DNA from: Chryseobacterium daecheongense
GTDB lineage: Bacteria > Bacteroidota > Bacteroidia > Flavobacteriales > Weeksellaceae
Direction of reading: 5' to 3'
Assembly (NCBI GenBank): GCA_027920525.1
Contig: CP115858.1
Span: forward strand, 1,922,001 to 1,986,000
Length of the DNA: 64,000 bases
Shown one piece after another: positions 43,028 to 51,383 of the stretch; position 1 is the first letter of the stretch, and each line of letters starts with the position of its first letter. The position numbers were made by a program, and so were the translations under genes. A model generated the notes under the pieces. That model was not told the origin of the DNA. It was given only the letters and a program-made list of their open reading frames with translations, and made no database searches.

Positions 43028-43669
43028 TTAATTTCTACCTGAGAATAAATACCATGTTGTTCCATTACTATAAATTCTAACTGCTGCTTGCGCTGTAAAA
43101 GAGGCCAAACCTTTTGGCGTTCCCACTCCATCTGTTCCGTTAAATTGTACAGTACCTCCGGTATTATTTCTTATGTATATTGTTCTCCCATTGTATGAAG
43201 AGGGTGCTGGTAATGTTAATTGAGTTCCTGATGTAAATTCCCAGAAATCAAAATCAGAGTTTGACCAATCATAAGAAGTAGAAGCAGCTTGTGCCAGATT
43301 TAGTCTAAAAGTAGTAGGAGCTACTGTAGTCCCCCCTAAAGCAGTCCATTTTGAGGTGGGATCATCATAATAATAGAAACCAGTACCGTTAATGTTTTCT
43401 GTTTTACTACCCGGAGTGCCAGTACCTGATGTAACAAAAACGAGAGCTCCATTTTGAGCAGATTGATATGCCTCATCTTTATCTGCCAATTGTGCAACTG
43501 TCATTCTTGGAACTAAAACGGCATCTGCCATATTCCTATCCCTAACATTTGCTACTACGTCAAGAGTAGCTGCCGGCGAAATTGTATTAATACCAACTCC
43601 TTTTTGTTGCGCTTTTGAAAGCATAACAAATGAAACCAGCATTACTGCTGTCAATAAATTTTTTTTCAT
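43028..43669 (-). CDS. exported protein with GVGINT..P.ATLDV surface motif
   Basis: A 213-residue protein: signal MKKNLLTAVMLVSFVMLSKAQ, then QQKGVGINTISPAATLDVVA, the motif found at the start of many Bacteroidota surface and fibre-like proteins. Later segments are NGALVFVTSGTGTPGS and YYYDDPTSKWTALGG. The C-terminal half is a beta-rich domain with Gly/Thr-rich turns (NNTGGTVQFNGTDGVGTP). No sorting domain is visible. Probably a surface or matrix protein. It is first in a two-gene operon and has a long 5' leader. Confidence 0.75.
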   Translation of the reverse strand: MKKNLLTAVMLVSFVMLSKAQQKGVGINTISPAATLDVVANVRDRNMADAVLVPRMTVAQLADKDEAYQSAQNGALVFVTSGTGTPGSKTENINGTGFYYYDDPTSKWTALGGTTVAPTTFRLNLAQAASTSYDWSNSDFDFWEFTSGTQLTLPAPSSYNGRTIYIRNNTGGTVQFNGTDGVGTPKGLASFTAQAAVRIYSNGTTWYLFSGRN

Positions 43670-43841
43670 ACGTGTTTTTTGAATTTTTAATTATTTTTCG
43701 TGATAATTATTATACAAGATTCATAGTTTGTACAGATCCCAACCTATGCTATATTAATCACAAAAGCAAAAATAAAATTACTCTTAATCCAATATTTTTT
43801 GTGATTTAATGTTGCAGATCTAGTATTAATTATTACTTCTG

Positions 43842-43873
43842 CAAAGTTAGAGTTAAATTATTAAAAATTCAAA
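43842..43873 (-). promoter_or_regulatory. full -33/-7 promoter of the surface-protein operon
   Basis: On the minus strand TTTG (43873-43870), a 20-base spacer, then TAACTTTG (43849-43842). It fits the whole Bacteroidota consensus. The distance to the ATG at 43669 implies a leader of about 165 bases. Confidence 0.7.
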
Positions 43874-44006
43874 TCCACCCTGTCTTACTCTAATTTTAAG
43901 GAATGAAAAAGGAACACAACAATCTGGTAATCAAAACAATGTAAAAAATAAATCAAAACAAACAAAAAACAGAATTGTTAATAAATAAATCAATATTATT
44001 TTTTAT

Positions 44007-44049
44007 AAAAAAAAAATAATGTAAAGTTTAAAGACTCTACATTATTTTT
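44007..44049 (-). terminator. Rho-independent terminator after rimO
   Basis: A 12-bp stem (AAAAATAATGTA, 44012-44023, with 44038-44049), a 14-base loop, and a run of A on the plus strand that gives the minus-strand T tail. Confidence 0.75.
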
Positions 44050-44077
44050 ATGAAAATATTTTTTTTATCTATTTTTT

Positions 44078-45379
44078 TTAAATCAGCTCCCCATATAAAT
44101 CAAATTCTTCTGCAGAGGTTATTTTTACCATAGCGAATTCTCCAATTGAAATATAGGTATTATCAGCAGGAACTAATACAGTGTTATCTACATCAGGAGA
44201 ATCATATTCAGTTCTTCCTACAAAATAATTTCCTTCTTTTCTATCAAAAATACATTTGTAAACTTCCCCGATTCTTTCTTGATTTTTTTCCCATGAAATC
44301 TGAGATTGGAGCTCCATGATTTCCTCAACCCTTCCTTCTTTAATTTCCTGAGGTATATCATCATCCAAAACATGTGCTGATGTATTTTCTTCGTGAGAAT
44401 AGGTAAAGCAACCCAATCTATCAAATCTTTGCTCTCTTACCCAATCTTTTAATTCCTGGAATCTTTCCTGCGTTTCTCCCGGATATCCAACGATCAATGT
44501 AGTCCTGATTGCCATGTCAGGTACTTTTTCTCTGAACTTTGCCAATAAAGCATCTGTCTTTTCATGAGTAGTCCCCCTTTTCATTGATTTTAAAAGATCA
44601 GAATTTATATGCTGAAGAGGAATATCAATATAATTACAAATCTTAGGTTCTTCTCTGATGATATCTAAGACATCTTCCGGAAAACCACTAGGAAAAGCAT
44701 AATGAAGTCTTATCCACTCGATTCCGTCCACTTTCACAAGCTCTTTTAAAAGATCTCCAAGTGCCCGTCTTTTATAAATATCTAATCCATAGTATGTAAG
44801 GTCTTGAGCAATAAGGATCAATTCTTTGGTTCCAACTTTAGCTAGTTTTTCAGCTTCACGCACTAGTTTTTCAATTGGTGTAGAAACATGTCCGCCTCTC
44901 ATTAGGGGAATCGCACAAAAAGAGCACGGCCTGTCACAGCCCTCAGATATTTTAAGATATGCATAATGTTTTGGCGTTGTAGTTAATCTTTCACCTACCA
45001 GCTCATGCTTATAATCTGCACCTAAATGTTTTAACAAGATCGGAAGATCTCTGGTTCCAAAATACTGATCCACATCAGGGATTTCCTTAACCAAATCCGG
45101 TTTGTATCTTTCGGAAAGACATCCGGTAACGAAAACTTTCTCCACCTCTCCCCTGTTCTTCGCATCAACATAATCAAGAATAGTATTGATAGATTCTTCT
45201 TTTGCATTGTCTATGAAACCACAGGTATTGATGACCACAATATCTCCCTTGTCTTCATGTACAACTTCTTTACCATTCGCCTTAAGCTGACTCATCAATA
45301 CTTCCGAATCATATACATTTTTAGAGCAACCAAGGGTTACGATATTAATTTTCTTTTTACCTACAGATTTTGTGCGCAT
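44078..45379 (-). CDS. rimO: ribosomal protein S12 methylthiotransferase
   Basis: Radical-SAM enzyme that methylthiolates an aspartate of ribosomal protein S12. The 433-residue protein has the N-terminal cluster-binding cysteines Cys18 (TLGCSKN), Cys53 (NTCGFI) and Cys87 (TGCLSE), the radical-SAM triad Cys148, Cys152 and Cys155 in SEGCDRPCSFCAIP, and a C-terminal TRAM domain. The S12-specific RimO pattern, rather than the tRNA-modifying MiaB, is inferred from the TLGCSKNVYDSE start. The start is the ATG at 45379, since the TATCTTTG box overlaps the TTG at 45400. Confidence 0.93.
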   Translation of the reverse strand: MRTKSVGKKKINIVTLGCSKNVYDSEVLMSQLKANGKEVVHEDKGDIVVINTCGFIDNAKEESINTILDYVDAKNRGEVEKVFVTGCLSERYKPDLVKEIPDVDQYFGTRDLPILLKHLGADYKHELVGERLTTTPKHYAYLKISEGCDRPCSFCAIPLMRGGHVSTPIEKLVREAEKLAKVGTKELILIAQDLTYYGLDIYKRRALGDLLKELVKVDGIEWIRLHYAFPSGFPEDVLDIIREEPKICNYIDIPLQHINSDLLKSMKRGTTHEKTDALLAKFREKVPDMAIRTTLIVGYPGETQERFQELKDWVREQRFDRLGCFTYSHEENTSAHVLDDDIPQEIKEGRVEEIMELQSQISWEKNQERIGEVYKCIFDRKEGNYFVGRTEYDSPDVDNTVLVPADNTYISIGEFAMVKITSAEEFDLYGELI

Positions 45380-45397
45380 CTTTTTGATTTGAGTGTG

Positions 45398-45405
45398 CAA
45401 AGATA
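45398..45405 (-). promoter_or_regulatory. -7 box for rimO
   Basis: TATCTTTG on the minus strand, 18 bases before the ATG at 45379. A TTG at 45428-45430 is 22 bases further upstream. Confidence 0.65.
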
Positions 45406-45430
45406 CGAAATATTAAAAAGTTTGAATCAA

Positions 45431-45461
45431 AAAATAAAAACCACTTTAATAAAGTGGTTTT
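45431..45461 (-). terminator. terminator closing the polysaccharide locus
   Basis: AAAACCACTTTA (45437-45448) pairs with 45450-45461, and the plus-strand A run supplies a minus-strand T tail. It stands 12 bases after the rfbC stop and before rimO on the same strand, so it marks the end of the polysaccharide operon. Confidence 0.85.
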
Positions 45462-45472
45462 CAGTAAACTGT

Positions 45473-46018
45473 TTAGAAGTTTTTTTCTTTAAGGCTGGGA
45501 GCATTTTTATCTTTTTCGGATAAAAGCATATCTTTTTCATCAACCATCCAATCAATATTAAGATCTGTATCATTAAATCTCACTGCACCTTCCGATTCTT
45601 TATTATAGAAATTATCACATTTGTAAGCAAAGACAGCAGTGTCACTTAATACAGAAAAGCCATGTCCAAATCCTCTTGGTATATACAACTGAAGCTTATT
45701 TTCTCCTGTAAGCTCAATTCCAAACCATTTTCCAAAAGTGGGAGAATCCTCTCTTAAATCCACTGCAACGTCCCAAACCTTCCCTTCAAGACAAGACACT
45801 AATTTTGATTGTGCGTGTTCACCTTTTTGCAAATGTATCCCTCTTAAAACTCCATAAGATGATTTAGAAATATTATCCTGAACAAAATGTCCATTCATTC
45901 CCGTCAATTCTTCAAATCTTTTTTCATTATATTTCTCAAAGAAATAACCTCTATCATCTTCGAAAACCGTAGGTTCTATAATGTAGCAGTCTTTAAGTGG
46001 GGTTTCTTTTATTTTCAT
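45473..46018 (-). CDS. rfbC: dTDP-4-dehydrorhamnose 3,5-epimerase
   Basis: Cupin-fold epimerase on the dTDP-L-rhamnose pathway. The 181-residue protein has the RmlC motifs LRGIHLQKGEHAQSKL (His), VAVDLREDSPTFGKW, and IPRGFGHGFSVLSDTA, and ends with the WMVDE-type segment. The partner genes rmlA, rmlB and rmlD are not in the window, so it either uses dTDP-sugars made elsewhere or is a related epimerase. It is the last gene of the locus, before a strong terminator. Confidence 0.9.
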   Translation of the reverse strand: MKIKETPLKDCYIIEPTVFEDDRGYFFEKYNEKRFEELTGMNGHFVQDNISKSSYGVLRGIHLQKGEHAQSKLVSCLEGKVWDVAVDLREDSPTFGKWFGIELTGENKLQLYIPRGFGHGFSVLSDTAVFAYKCDNFYNKESEGAVRFNDTDLNIDWMVDEKDMLLSEKDKNAPSLKEKNF

Positions 46019-46055
46019 AAAGTTTATATATCTTATTTAAGTATCCAGTATTTTA

Positions 46056-47249
46056 TTAGTTGTAAGCAAAAACAATGATATCACCTGGTAAAATACTATC
46101 ATTATATTTTTTTAATAAGGACAGTTCCATGCTTTTGCCTGTATTGTTATCCACTTTTCTCATTCTCATTTTGGGTTGGTATTCCAATCGCATATTTTCA
46201 CTCAAAGATTTGTTTTGTACAATAATGAATTTATTCTTTCCATTAGACATGATAGAAACTATAGCCTCTTTTCCGTATGTTGTAAAAAATTTAAATTGTT
46301 CGGGTACAGAGTATAATTTTTTTGTTCCTTCCGGTATATTAATACCGGTATGAAAAACAGCGACAGATTTAGCTCCTGAAAATACCCATGCGAGTCTTTG
46401 TATTTGCTCATTAACACTTTTTACTACATTGTAAGTAGGTGTAGGATTACCACGATCATCAACTATTGAATATCCATAATTTTCCTTTCTCCAATTGGCT
46501 TCATAATTCAGCGTCCAATAGGTAAAATACTGTAATCCTTGAGCCCCATATAATAAATTCCCAAATTGTTGAAGCTTAATTCCTGAAACTGTAGGTTGCC
46601 GATAGTCATAATGAATTGTTGAACATGCAAAAGCCCAAAAATCAATATCCTTATTCAAGCTAACACTTCGTAAATCCTCCAAATTTTTATACCAATCAAT
46701 TCTCACCTGATCTTTTACAATTGGATAATTATCAAAAGAAAGAAAGCTTACGGGTACTTTCTGTACAAAAGTATTTAAATAATCTCTATATGTAATATTA
46801 TTTAGTAATTTCGGTTCTACATAATTAGGGAATAAATTAATGTAAATTATGTGATAAGGATCTATCTTTTTAATTTTTTTTGCAAGGATAGCTAAATTAT
46901 CAAAATCACTTGGATTAGGTTCATCCCCGATGCAGTAGCCATACAATGCAGGATGATTTTTAAAAAGATTTAAAGTACCTTCTGTATCGGTAAATAGTGA
47001 AGAAACTCTAATGATCAATTTAACGTTCGCTTTTTTAGCAGCATCTAAAGCAGTTTTAACTTCTTGATCGGAATTATAAAGTGTATAACAGATATCTATA
47101 CCTGCACGTTTCATAGTTGAAAATTGACTTACAGTTGAATACTCTCCAGGAGGAACCCCATGAAATGCAAAAATAGGCATCCTTTTCTCTTGAGATATTA
47201 CAATGTTATAAACCAACAAAAATACTATGATCACTAAATTCCTAATCAT
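46056..47249 (-). CDS. secreted TIM-barrel glycan-active protein (glycoside-hydrolase-like)
   Basis: A 397-residue protein with signal MIRNLVIIVFLLVYNIVISQ. The rest reads as a TIM barrel of the GH-A type: HGVPPGEYSTVSQF, GIDICYTLYNSDQEV, LIIRVSSLFTDTEG, the acidic IGDEPNPSDFDNLA (Glu110), VSFLSFDNYPIV, and a C-terminal beta sandwich after residue 310. Family membership is inferred from layout. Being secreted and encoded inside a polysaccharide locus, it may trim or release the glycan, or act on a different one. It lies 13 bases after a sugar-transferase gene and 37 bases before rfbC. Confidence 0.65.
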   Translation of the reverse strand: MIRNLVIIVFLLVYNIVISQEKRMPIFAFHGVPPGEYSTVSQFSTMKRAGIDICYTLYNSDQEVKTALDAAKKANVKLIIRVSSLFTDTEGTLNLFKNHPALYGYCIGDEPNPSDFDNLAILAKKIKKIDPYHIIYINLFPNYVEPKLLNNITYRDYLNTFVQKVPVSFLSFDNYPIVKDQVRIDWYKNLEDLRSVSLNKDIDFWAFACSTIHYDYRQPTVSGIKLQQFGNLLYGAQGLQYFTYWTLNYEANWRKENYGYSIVDDRGNPTPTYNVVKSVNEQIQRLAWVFSGAKSVAVFHTGINIPEGTKKLYSVPEQFKFFTTYGKEAIVSIMSNGKNKFIIVQNKSLSENMRLEYQPKMRMRKVDNNTGKSMELSLLKKYNDSILPGDIIVFAYN

Positions 47250-47262
47250 TTGTCTAAGATTA

Positions 47263-48210
47263 TTAGTTACTATTTAAGGTCAAAACGACCTTAACCGTCC
47301 TCAACAAAATCTTAATGTCAAGTAAAGGAGAATAATTCTTGATATAGTACAAGTCATACTCCAATTTTTCTAAATTATCCTTAGGAGTAGCTTTGGGCAA
47401 ATTCACCTGAGCCCAACCTGTAATACCAGGTTTTACTAAATGACGTAAATCAAAATAAGAGTTTTCAGCTACTGATTCTTCAACATATTTTTGCTGCTCA
47501 GGTCTTGGTCCAATTAAACTCATATTACCATTGAGAACATTAAAAAGCTGAGGTAATTCATCCATCTTTGTAGATCTAAGAAATTTTCCTACAGCAAGAA
47601 GTCGATCATCATTATTCTTAGTATAATCACCGTTATGTCCATTCTTCATTGTTCTTAGTTTATATATTTTGAACTTTTTAGAATTCTTTCCTACTCTCTC
47701 CTGAGAAAAAAAAACATTTCCGGGAGAATTGATAAACACTAATAAAGAACCAAAAATTATTATAGGTAATGCAAATGGTAACAAAAGTACAGAAACAGAT
47801 AAATCTATAAACCGTTTTAAAACAAAGTCGTTTTTCTCTAATCCAATAGAAAATACATCGTCTGCTAAATACTCATTGGCATTTAGTTTTACTAAAGGTA
47901 TTCTTCCATTAATTCGCTCATAAAACTCGTGAACTTCAAAAACTTTTATACCTTGAAGTTTAGCTTCAATAATTTCATTTGTAATTTTTTCAGGAAGGTG
48001 GTTTAAATCTGAGGTTTCGATAATTATAGTTTTTACGTGTAATTTTTTAATATAATCAAAAATACTTCTGTGATTAATATCTGAATTAAAAAATACTGAT
48101 TTATGAGATTTTTTAAAATTTTCTGCCTCTAAAATTTTTAATGTTATATTACTAACATTTATAAAAAGATATCTTTCGTTAAAACTGGAAAGATTTAAAT
48201 ATTTTTTCAT
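47263..48210 (-). CDS. undecaprenyl-phosphate phosphosugar transferase (third in locus)
   Basis: A 315-residue bacterial sugar transferase. The N-terminal part (about 1-125) is soluble and may be a degenerate Rossmann domain. A transmembrane segment follows (about 130-160, VSVLLLPFALPIIIFGSLLVF), then the catalytic domain with KLRTMKNG and DELPQLFNVLNGNMSLIGPRPEQQKYV. It transfers a sugar 1-phosphate to the lipid carrier, the first step of repeat-unit synthesis. It has its own promoter box at 48226-48233. The unusual N-terminal domain separates it from the two small transferases in the locus. Confidence 0.88.
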   Translation of the reverse strand: MKKYLNLSSFNERYLFINVSNITLKILEAENFKKSHKSVFFNSDINHRSIFDYIKKLHVKTIIIETSDLNHLPEKITNEIIEAKLQGIKVFEVHEFYERINGRIPLVKLNANEYLADDVFSIGLEKNDFVLKRFIDLSVSVLLLPFALPIIIFGSLLVFINSPGNVFFSQERVGKNSKKFKIYKLRTMKNGHNGDYTKNNDDRLLAVGKFLRSTKMDELPQLFNVLNGNMSLIGPRPEQQKYVEESVAENSYFDLRHLVKPGITGWAQVNLPKATPKDNLEKLEYDLYYIKNYSPLLDIKILLRTVKVVLTLNSN

Positions 48211-48225
48211 GCTACGTGTTTCTCA

Positions 48226-48233
48226 CAAATCTA
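48226..48233 (-). promoter_or_regulatory. -7 box for the 47263 sugar transferase gene
   Basis: TAGATTTG on the minus strand, 15 bases before the ATG at 48210. No fitting -33 TTG. Confidence 0.6.
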
Positions 48234-48308
48234 CTTTTAAATTTCTATATCATGTATTAACATCAACATAATTTGAATTTACAAAAAAAGTTTAAATCTC
48301 AGACTTTA

Positions 48309-49055
48309 CTATAAATGTTGAAAAGTCTTCGAAATCCACCTTTTATATGGATAATAAAAGGGAACTTTAATATCATGTTTCCTAAAGGCATTTAAGATTT
48401 CTTGTTTCCCTTTTTTAATGTTTGATAAACTTTTATTTGATTCCCCTCCTAATCTCATCTTCAAAATAAAATTCTCAAGGTAGAATGATGAGATCTGATG
48501 CTTTTCTAAAAACCTCAGCATAATTTCAAAATCGGCAGCAATTCTATATCTCAAATCAAATGCTCCAAAACTTTTGTAAACCTCCTTTTTAACAAAAAAA
48601 CACGGATGGGCGGGATGCCAACCCTTACTGAAAGCTTTTCGTGTTCCTGTTTTCCATTTTCGGACAATTTTATCTGTGTTATTTTCTTTTACATAGTATA
48701 AATCAGCAAACACAGAATCTACTTTCTCTTTATCAAAACAGTCTAAAATTTCTTTAAATGAACTTTCTGAAATATAAAAATCATCAGAATTAAGTAATCC
48801 TATTACATCTCCTGTCGACATCTCAATTCCTTTGTTCATTGCATCATAAATACCATTATCTTTCTCACTTATCCACCTCATCTTTCCCTCAAAAAGGGGT
48901 TCGTATGACTTTATAATCTCCAAAGTGTTATCGGTAGACCCTCCGTCTACAATTATATATTCGATATTTTTATAAGTTTGTTGTAGAACAGATTCAATTG
49001 CTGTTCTCAAATATTTTTCACTATTCCAGCAAACTGTAATGATACTTATTTTCAT
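48309..49055 (-). CDS. glycosyltransferase family 2
   Basis: A 248-residue GT-A glycosyltransferase. The N-terminal ISIITVCWNSEKYLRTAIESVLQQTY and IIVDGGSTDNT segments (nucleotide-sugar site), the metal-binding LNSDDFY, and the ISEKDNGIYDAMNKGIE segment are all typical of this WcaA-like group. A C-terminal segment AFDLRYRIAADFEIMLRFL holds the acceptor side. Donor and acceptor sugars are unknown. It lies 12 bases after the GDP-mannose-epimerase-like gene. Confidence 0.9.
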   Translation of the reverse strand: MKISIITVCWNSEKYLRTAIESVLQQTYKNIEYIIVDGGSTDNTLEIIKSYEPLFEGKMRWISEKDNGIYDAMNKGIEMSTGDVIGLLNSDDFYISESSFKEILDCFDKEKVDSVFADLYYVKENNTDKIVRKWKTGTRKAFSKGWHPAHPCFFVKKEVYKSFGAFDLRYRIAADFEIMLRFLEKHQISSFYLENFILKMRLGGESNKSLSNIKKGKQEILNAFRKHDIKVPFYYPYKRWISKTFQHL

Positions 49056-49067
49056 AACATGTTTAAT

Positions 49068-50087
49068 TTATAAGGAATACTCTGAAATCTTTTTCTGAAC
49101 CTGTTCTGAAATCCACGTGTAGGTCTTTTCCATTCCAACTTTTAGTGGTTGAGAGACCATCCAACCAATTTTTTCATTGTATAGCTTATTATGAGAATTT
49201 CTACCTTTTACTCCTAAGGGACATTTAAATCCATATTTATCAAAAAACTCTTGCCCGTCAAGGTTTCTTATTTTTATATTTTTTTGGGATATATCAATGG
49301 CAATCTGAGCCAGATCATTAATTGAAACCATTTCTTCGCTTCCGATATTTACAGGTCCTAAGAAATCCGATTCCATCAGTCTTAAGACAGCTTCAATACA
49401 TTCATCGATGTAAAGAAAAGATCTTGTTTGCTTTCCATCGCCCCATACCTCAATTTGCCCATTTTCATTTTCTTCTGCTACTTTTCTACACATAGCCGCT
49501 GGCGATTTTTCCTTTCCACCCGTCCAAGTTCCTTGTGGTCCGAAAATATTATGAAACCGTGCAACTCTTACATTTAGGTTATAATTTCTATTATAAGCTA
49601 GGTAAAGTCTTTCTGAGAATAATTTCTCCCAACCGTATTCAGAATCGGGATTAGCAGGATATGCAGAATCCTCCTGACAATTAGGATTATTTGGATCCAA
49701 TTGGTTATGTTCCGGATACATACATGCGGAAGAAGAATAAAAAACCTTCTTAACTTTCTTTATAACACACTCTCTTGCAACATTCAAATTTATCATTGCA
49801 GAATTGTGCATTACATCAGCATCATGTTCACCCGTGAAAATATACAATGCTCCTCCCATATCTGCTGCCAATTGGTAAACCTCATCCACATCTTCTTCAA
49901 TAACCAATCGTACAACACTAGGATCAGTAAGGTCCCCAATAATGAATTCATCACAAATCTCAGAATGATTAAAATATTCGTGTTTCTTTATATCACAAAT
50001 TCTTATATGATTTCCTTCACTTTTAAGTCTTTTTGCCAAATGCCCACCAATAAAGCCACCACCTCCCAGTATAACAATTTTTTTCAT
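49068..50087 (-). CDS. SDR nucleotide-sugar epimerase, GDP-mannose 3,5-epimerase-like
   Basis: A 339-residue extended SDR. The NAD-binding motif is ILGGGGFIGGHLAKRL and the catalytic Tyr/Lys pair lies in DSEYGWEKLFSERL. Segments LAADMGG, SSSACMYPE, RFHNIFGPQGTWTGG and the KSPAAMCRK stretch closely follow plant-type GDP-mannose 3,5-epimerases. That would give GDP-L-galactose or GDP-L-gulose for the polysaccharide. The exact sugar is unproven. It has a full -33/-7 promoter with a palindrome just downstream, so it begins a sub-operon of the locus. Confidence 0.85.
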   Translation of the reverse strand: MKKIVILGGGGFIGGHLAKRLKSEGNHIRICDIKKHEYFNHSEICDEFIIGDLTDPSVVRLVIEEDVDEVYQLAADMGGALYIFTGEHDADVMHNSAMINLNVARECVIKKVKKVFYSSSACMYPEHNQLDPNNPNCQEDSAYPANPDSEYGWEKLFSERLYLAYNRNYNLNVRVARFHNIFGPQGTWTGGKEKSPAAMCRKVAEENENGQIEVWGDGKQTRSFLYIDECIEAVLRLMESDFLGPVNIGSEEMVSINDLAQIAIDISQKNIKIRNLDGQEFFDKYGFKCPLGVKGRNSHNKLYNEKIGWMVSQPLKVGMEKTYTWISEQVQKKISEYSL

Positions 50088-50114
50088 ATCTGTACTTACA
50101 TTAAATTTTAATTT

Positions 50115-50130
50115 TTCTAAACGTTTAGAA
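50115..50130. repeat. 16-bp perfect palindrome (candidate operator)
   Basis: TTCTAAACGTTTAGAA, a perfect 8+8 palindrome, 8 to 23 bases after the -7 box of the 49068 gene in its direction. It could bind a dimeric regulator or act in the leader as a small stem. No known site matches. Confidence 0.6.
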
Positions 50131-50137
50131 TCTTTTA

Positions 50138-50167
50138 CAAAATTAATATCTTGCTTTTAATTTCCAA
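50138..50167 (-). promoter_or_regulatory. full -33/-7 promoter inside the polysaccharide locus
   Basis: On the minus strand TTG (50167-50165), a 19-base spacer, then TAATTTTG (50145-50138), an exact consensus fit. It drives the 49068 gene and perhaps those downstream. Confidence 0.75.
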
Positions 50168-50363
50168 TCTACATTTCCCCTTTTTAATAGAAATAGACCT
50201 AATAACTAAAACAACCAAAACTCACAGAATAATTTCATAAACATGAGCATATTCTTACAATATTTTTATGTAGCCTTCATTTAATATTCAAGAACTATTA
50301 TCTTGTAAAAATTCAGGTGAATAACAAATGATATCTAACATTTTTTAAATCATAAAAATAAAG

Positions 50364-51377
50364 TTATTTTGTTAATAATTCTATTACTGTTTTAATTTTA
50401 TCATTAACCTTAGGAATAGACTTTTTAACAGATTGAAAATCAATAGATTTAACAAAAGCTTCTTTTATAGCCTGAGTACTATTGGGATCAAAAATTACTG
50501 ATGGTTCACATACTTCATATAAATACGGCAAATCTGCTCCTATAATATCACACCCACAATCCAAAGCTTCAATAATACCAAGTCCGAAACTTTCACTTAA
50601 AGATGGAAAAATCAAGTATCTATTTGCTGTGTAGTATTTGTATAATTCCGATCTTTTTATAAATCCAATGTTTCTTATAGGATAATTAGAAGCTATTTTA
50701 TCCTCTATATATTTATACAGTTCTTGAAAAGATTGATCTACAGTTAATATAAGCTCTCCTTTTTTCTCAGCATCATAAAATTCACAAAATGCGTCGATTA
50801 ATCTTAAGTGATTTTTGTGTAAGAAAGGATGACTAACATAAATGTAACCAAAATTATTACGCTCACTACTTTTATTTCCGGATATACACGGATAAAAAGG
50901 GAGATTCACAATCTGACTATCTTTTATGTTATATTTCTCATGTAATTTTACCTTTATATTACTATTCTGTACAATCCAATAATCTGTATTTCGTTTCAAA
51001 AAATTAATAATCATTGTTTTAGCAATATATCCACAAGTAGTTTTAAATGGAAGCTCTTTTGGTATTTCTAAATAAATTCTATGATGAAAAAATGTATAAA
51101 CTGTTGCTTCCAGTTTTATTGGTGGTGGTACATTTCCAAAACAAAAGATTTTGGTGAAGGTGCTTCTATTTTTTCTGTAAAAATTAAATCTTTTAAAAAA
51201 AGATGATTTTTCAAATAAAATTTTATTCGTTTTTTTTATTTGATATGCATTTTTAGATATTCTATCATCAAACAAATAAAAAACATTGACATCAGTTTTC
51301 TCAAGTTCAGAAACCAGATAGTCTAAAAGAACTTTCCCCCCGGTCTGATGAGTATATATTGCATCAATCAGTATCAT
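50364..51377 (-). CDS. glycosyltransferase family 1/4
   Basis: A 337-residue GT-B glycosyltransferase. The N-terminus MILIDAIYTHQTGGKVLLDYL and the C-terminal nucleotide-sugar site, RYLIFPSLSESFGLGIIEALDCGCDIIGAD (in parts, with the E-x7-E pattern), place it in the GT4-like clan. Donor and acceptor are unknown. It is AT-rich in base composition like its neighbours and lies 6 bases after the 51384 gene. Confidence 0.88.
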   Translation of the reverse strand: MILIDAIYTHQTGGKVLLDYLVSELEKTDVNVFYLFDDRISKNAYQIKKTNKILFEKSSFFKRFNFYRKNRSTFTKIFCFGNVPPPIKLEATVYTFFHHRIYLEIPKELPFKTTCGYIAKTMIINFLKRNTDYWIVQNSNIKVKLHEKYNIKDSQIVNLPFYPCISGNKSSERNNFGYIYVSHPFLHKNHLRLIDAFCEFYDAEKKGELILTVDQSFQELYKYIEDKIASNYPIRNIGFIKRSELYKYYTANRYLIFPSLSESFGLGIIEALDCGCDIIGADLPYLYEVCEPSVIFDPNSTQAIKEAFVKSIDFQSVKKSIPKVNDKIKTVIELLTK

Positions 51378-51383
51378 TACTTT

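Larger units (their letters stand above)
43670..44077. other. 408-bp intergenic region between the surface-protein operon and rimO
   Basis: Very AT-rich. Contains the surface-operon promoter (43842-43873), a roughly 170-base transcribed leader that can form an imperfect hairpin (ATTAAnTCACAAAA, about 43753-43766, against 43796-43810), and the rimO terminator (44007-44049). No open reading frame of note. Confidence 0.6.
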
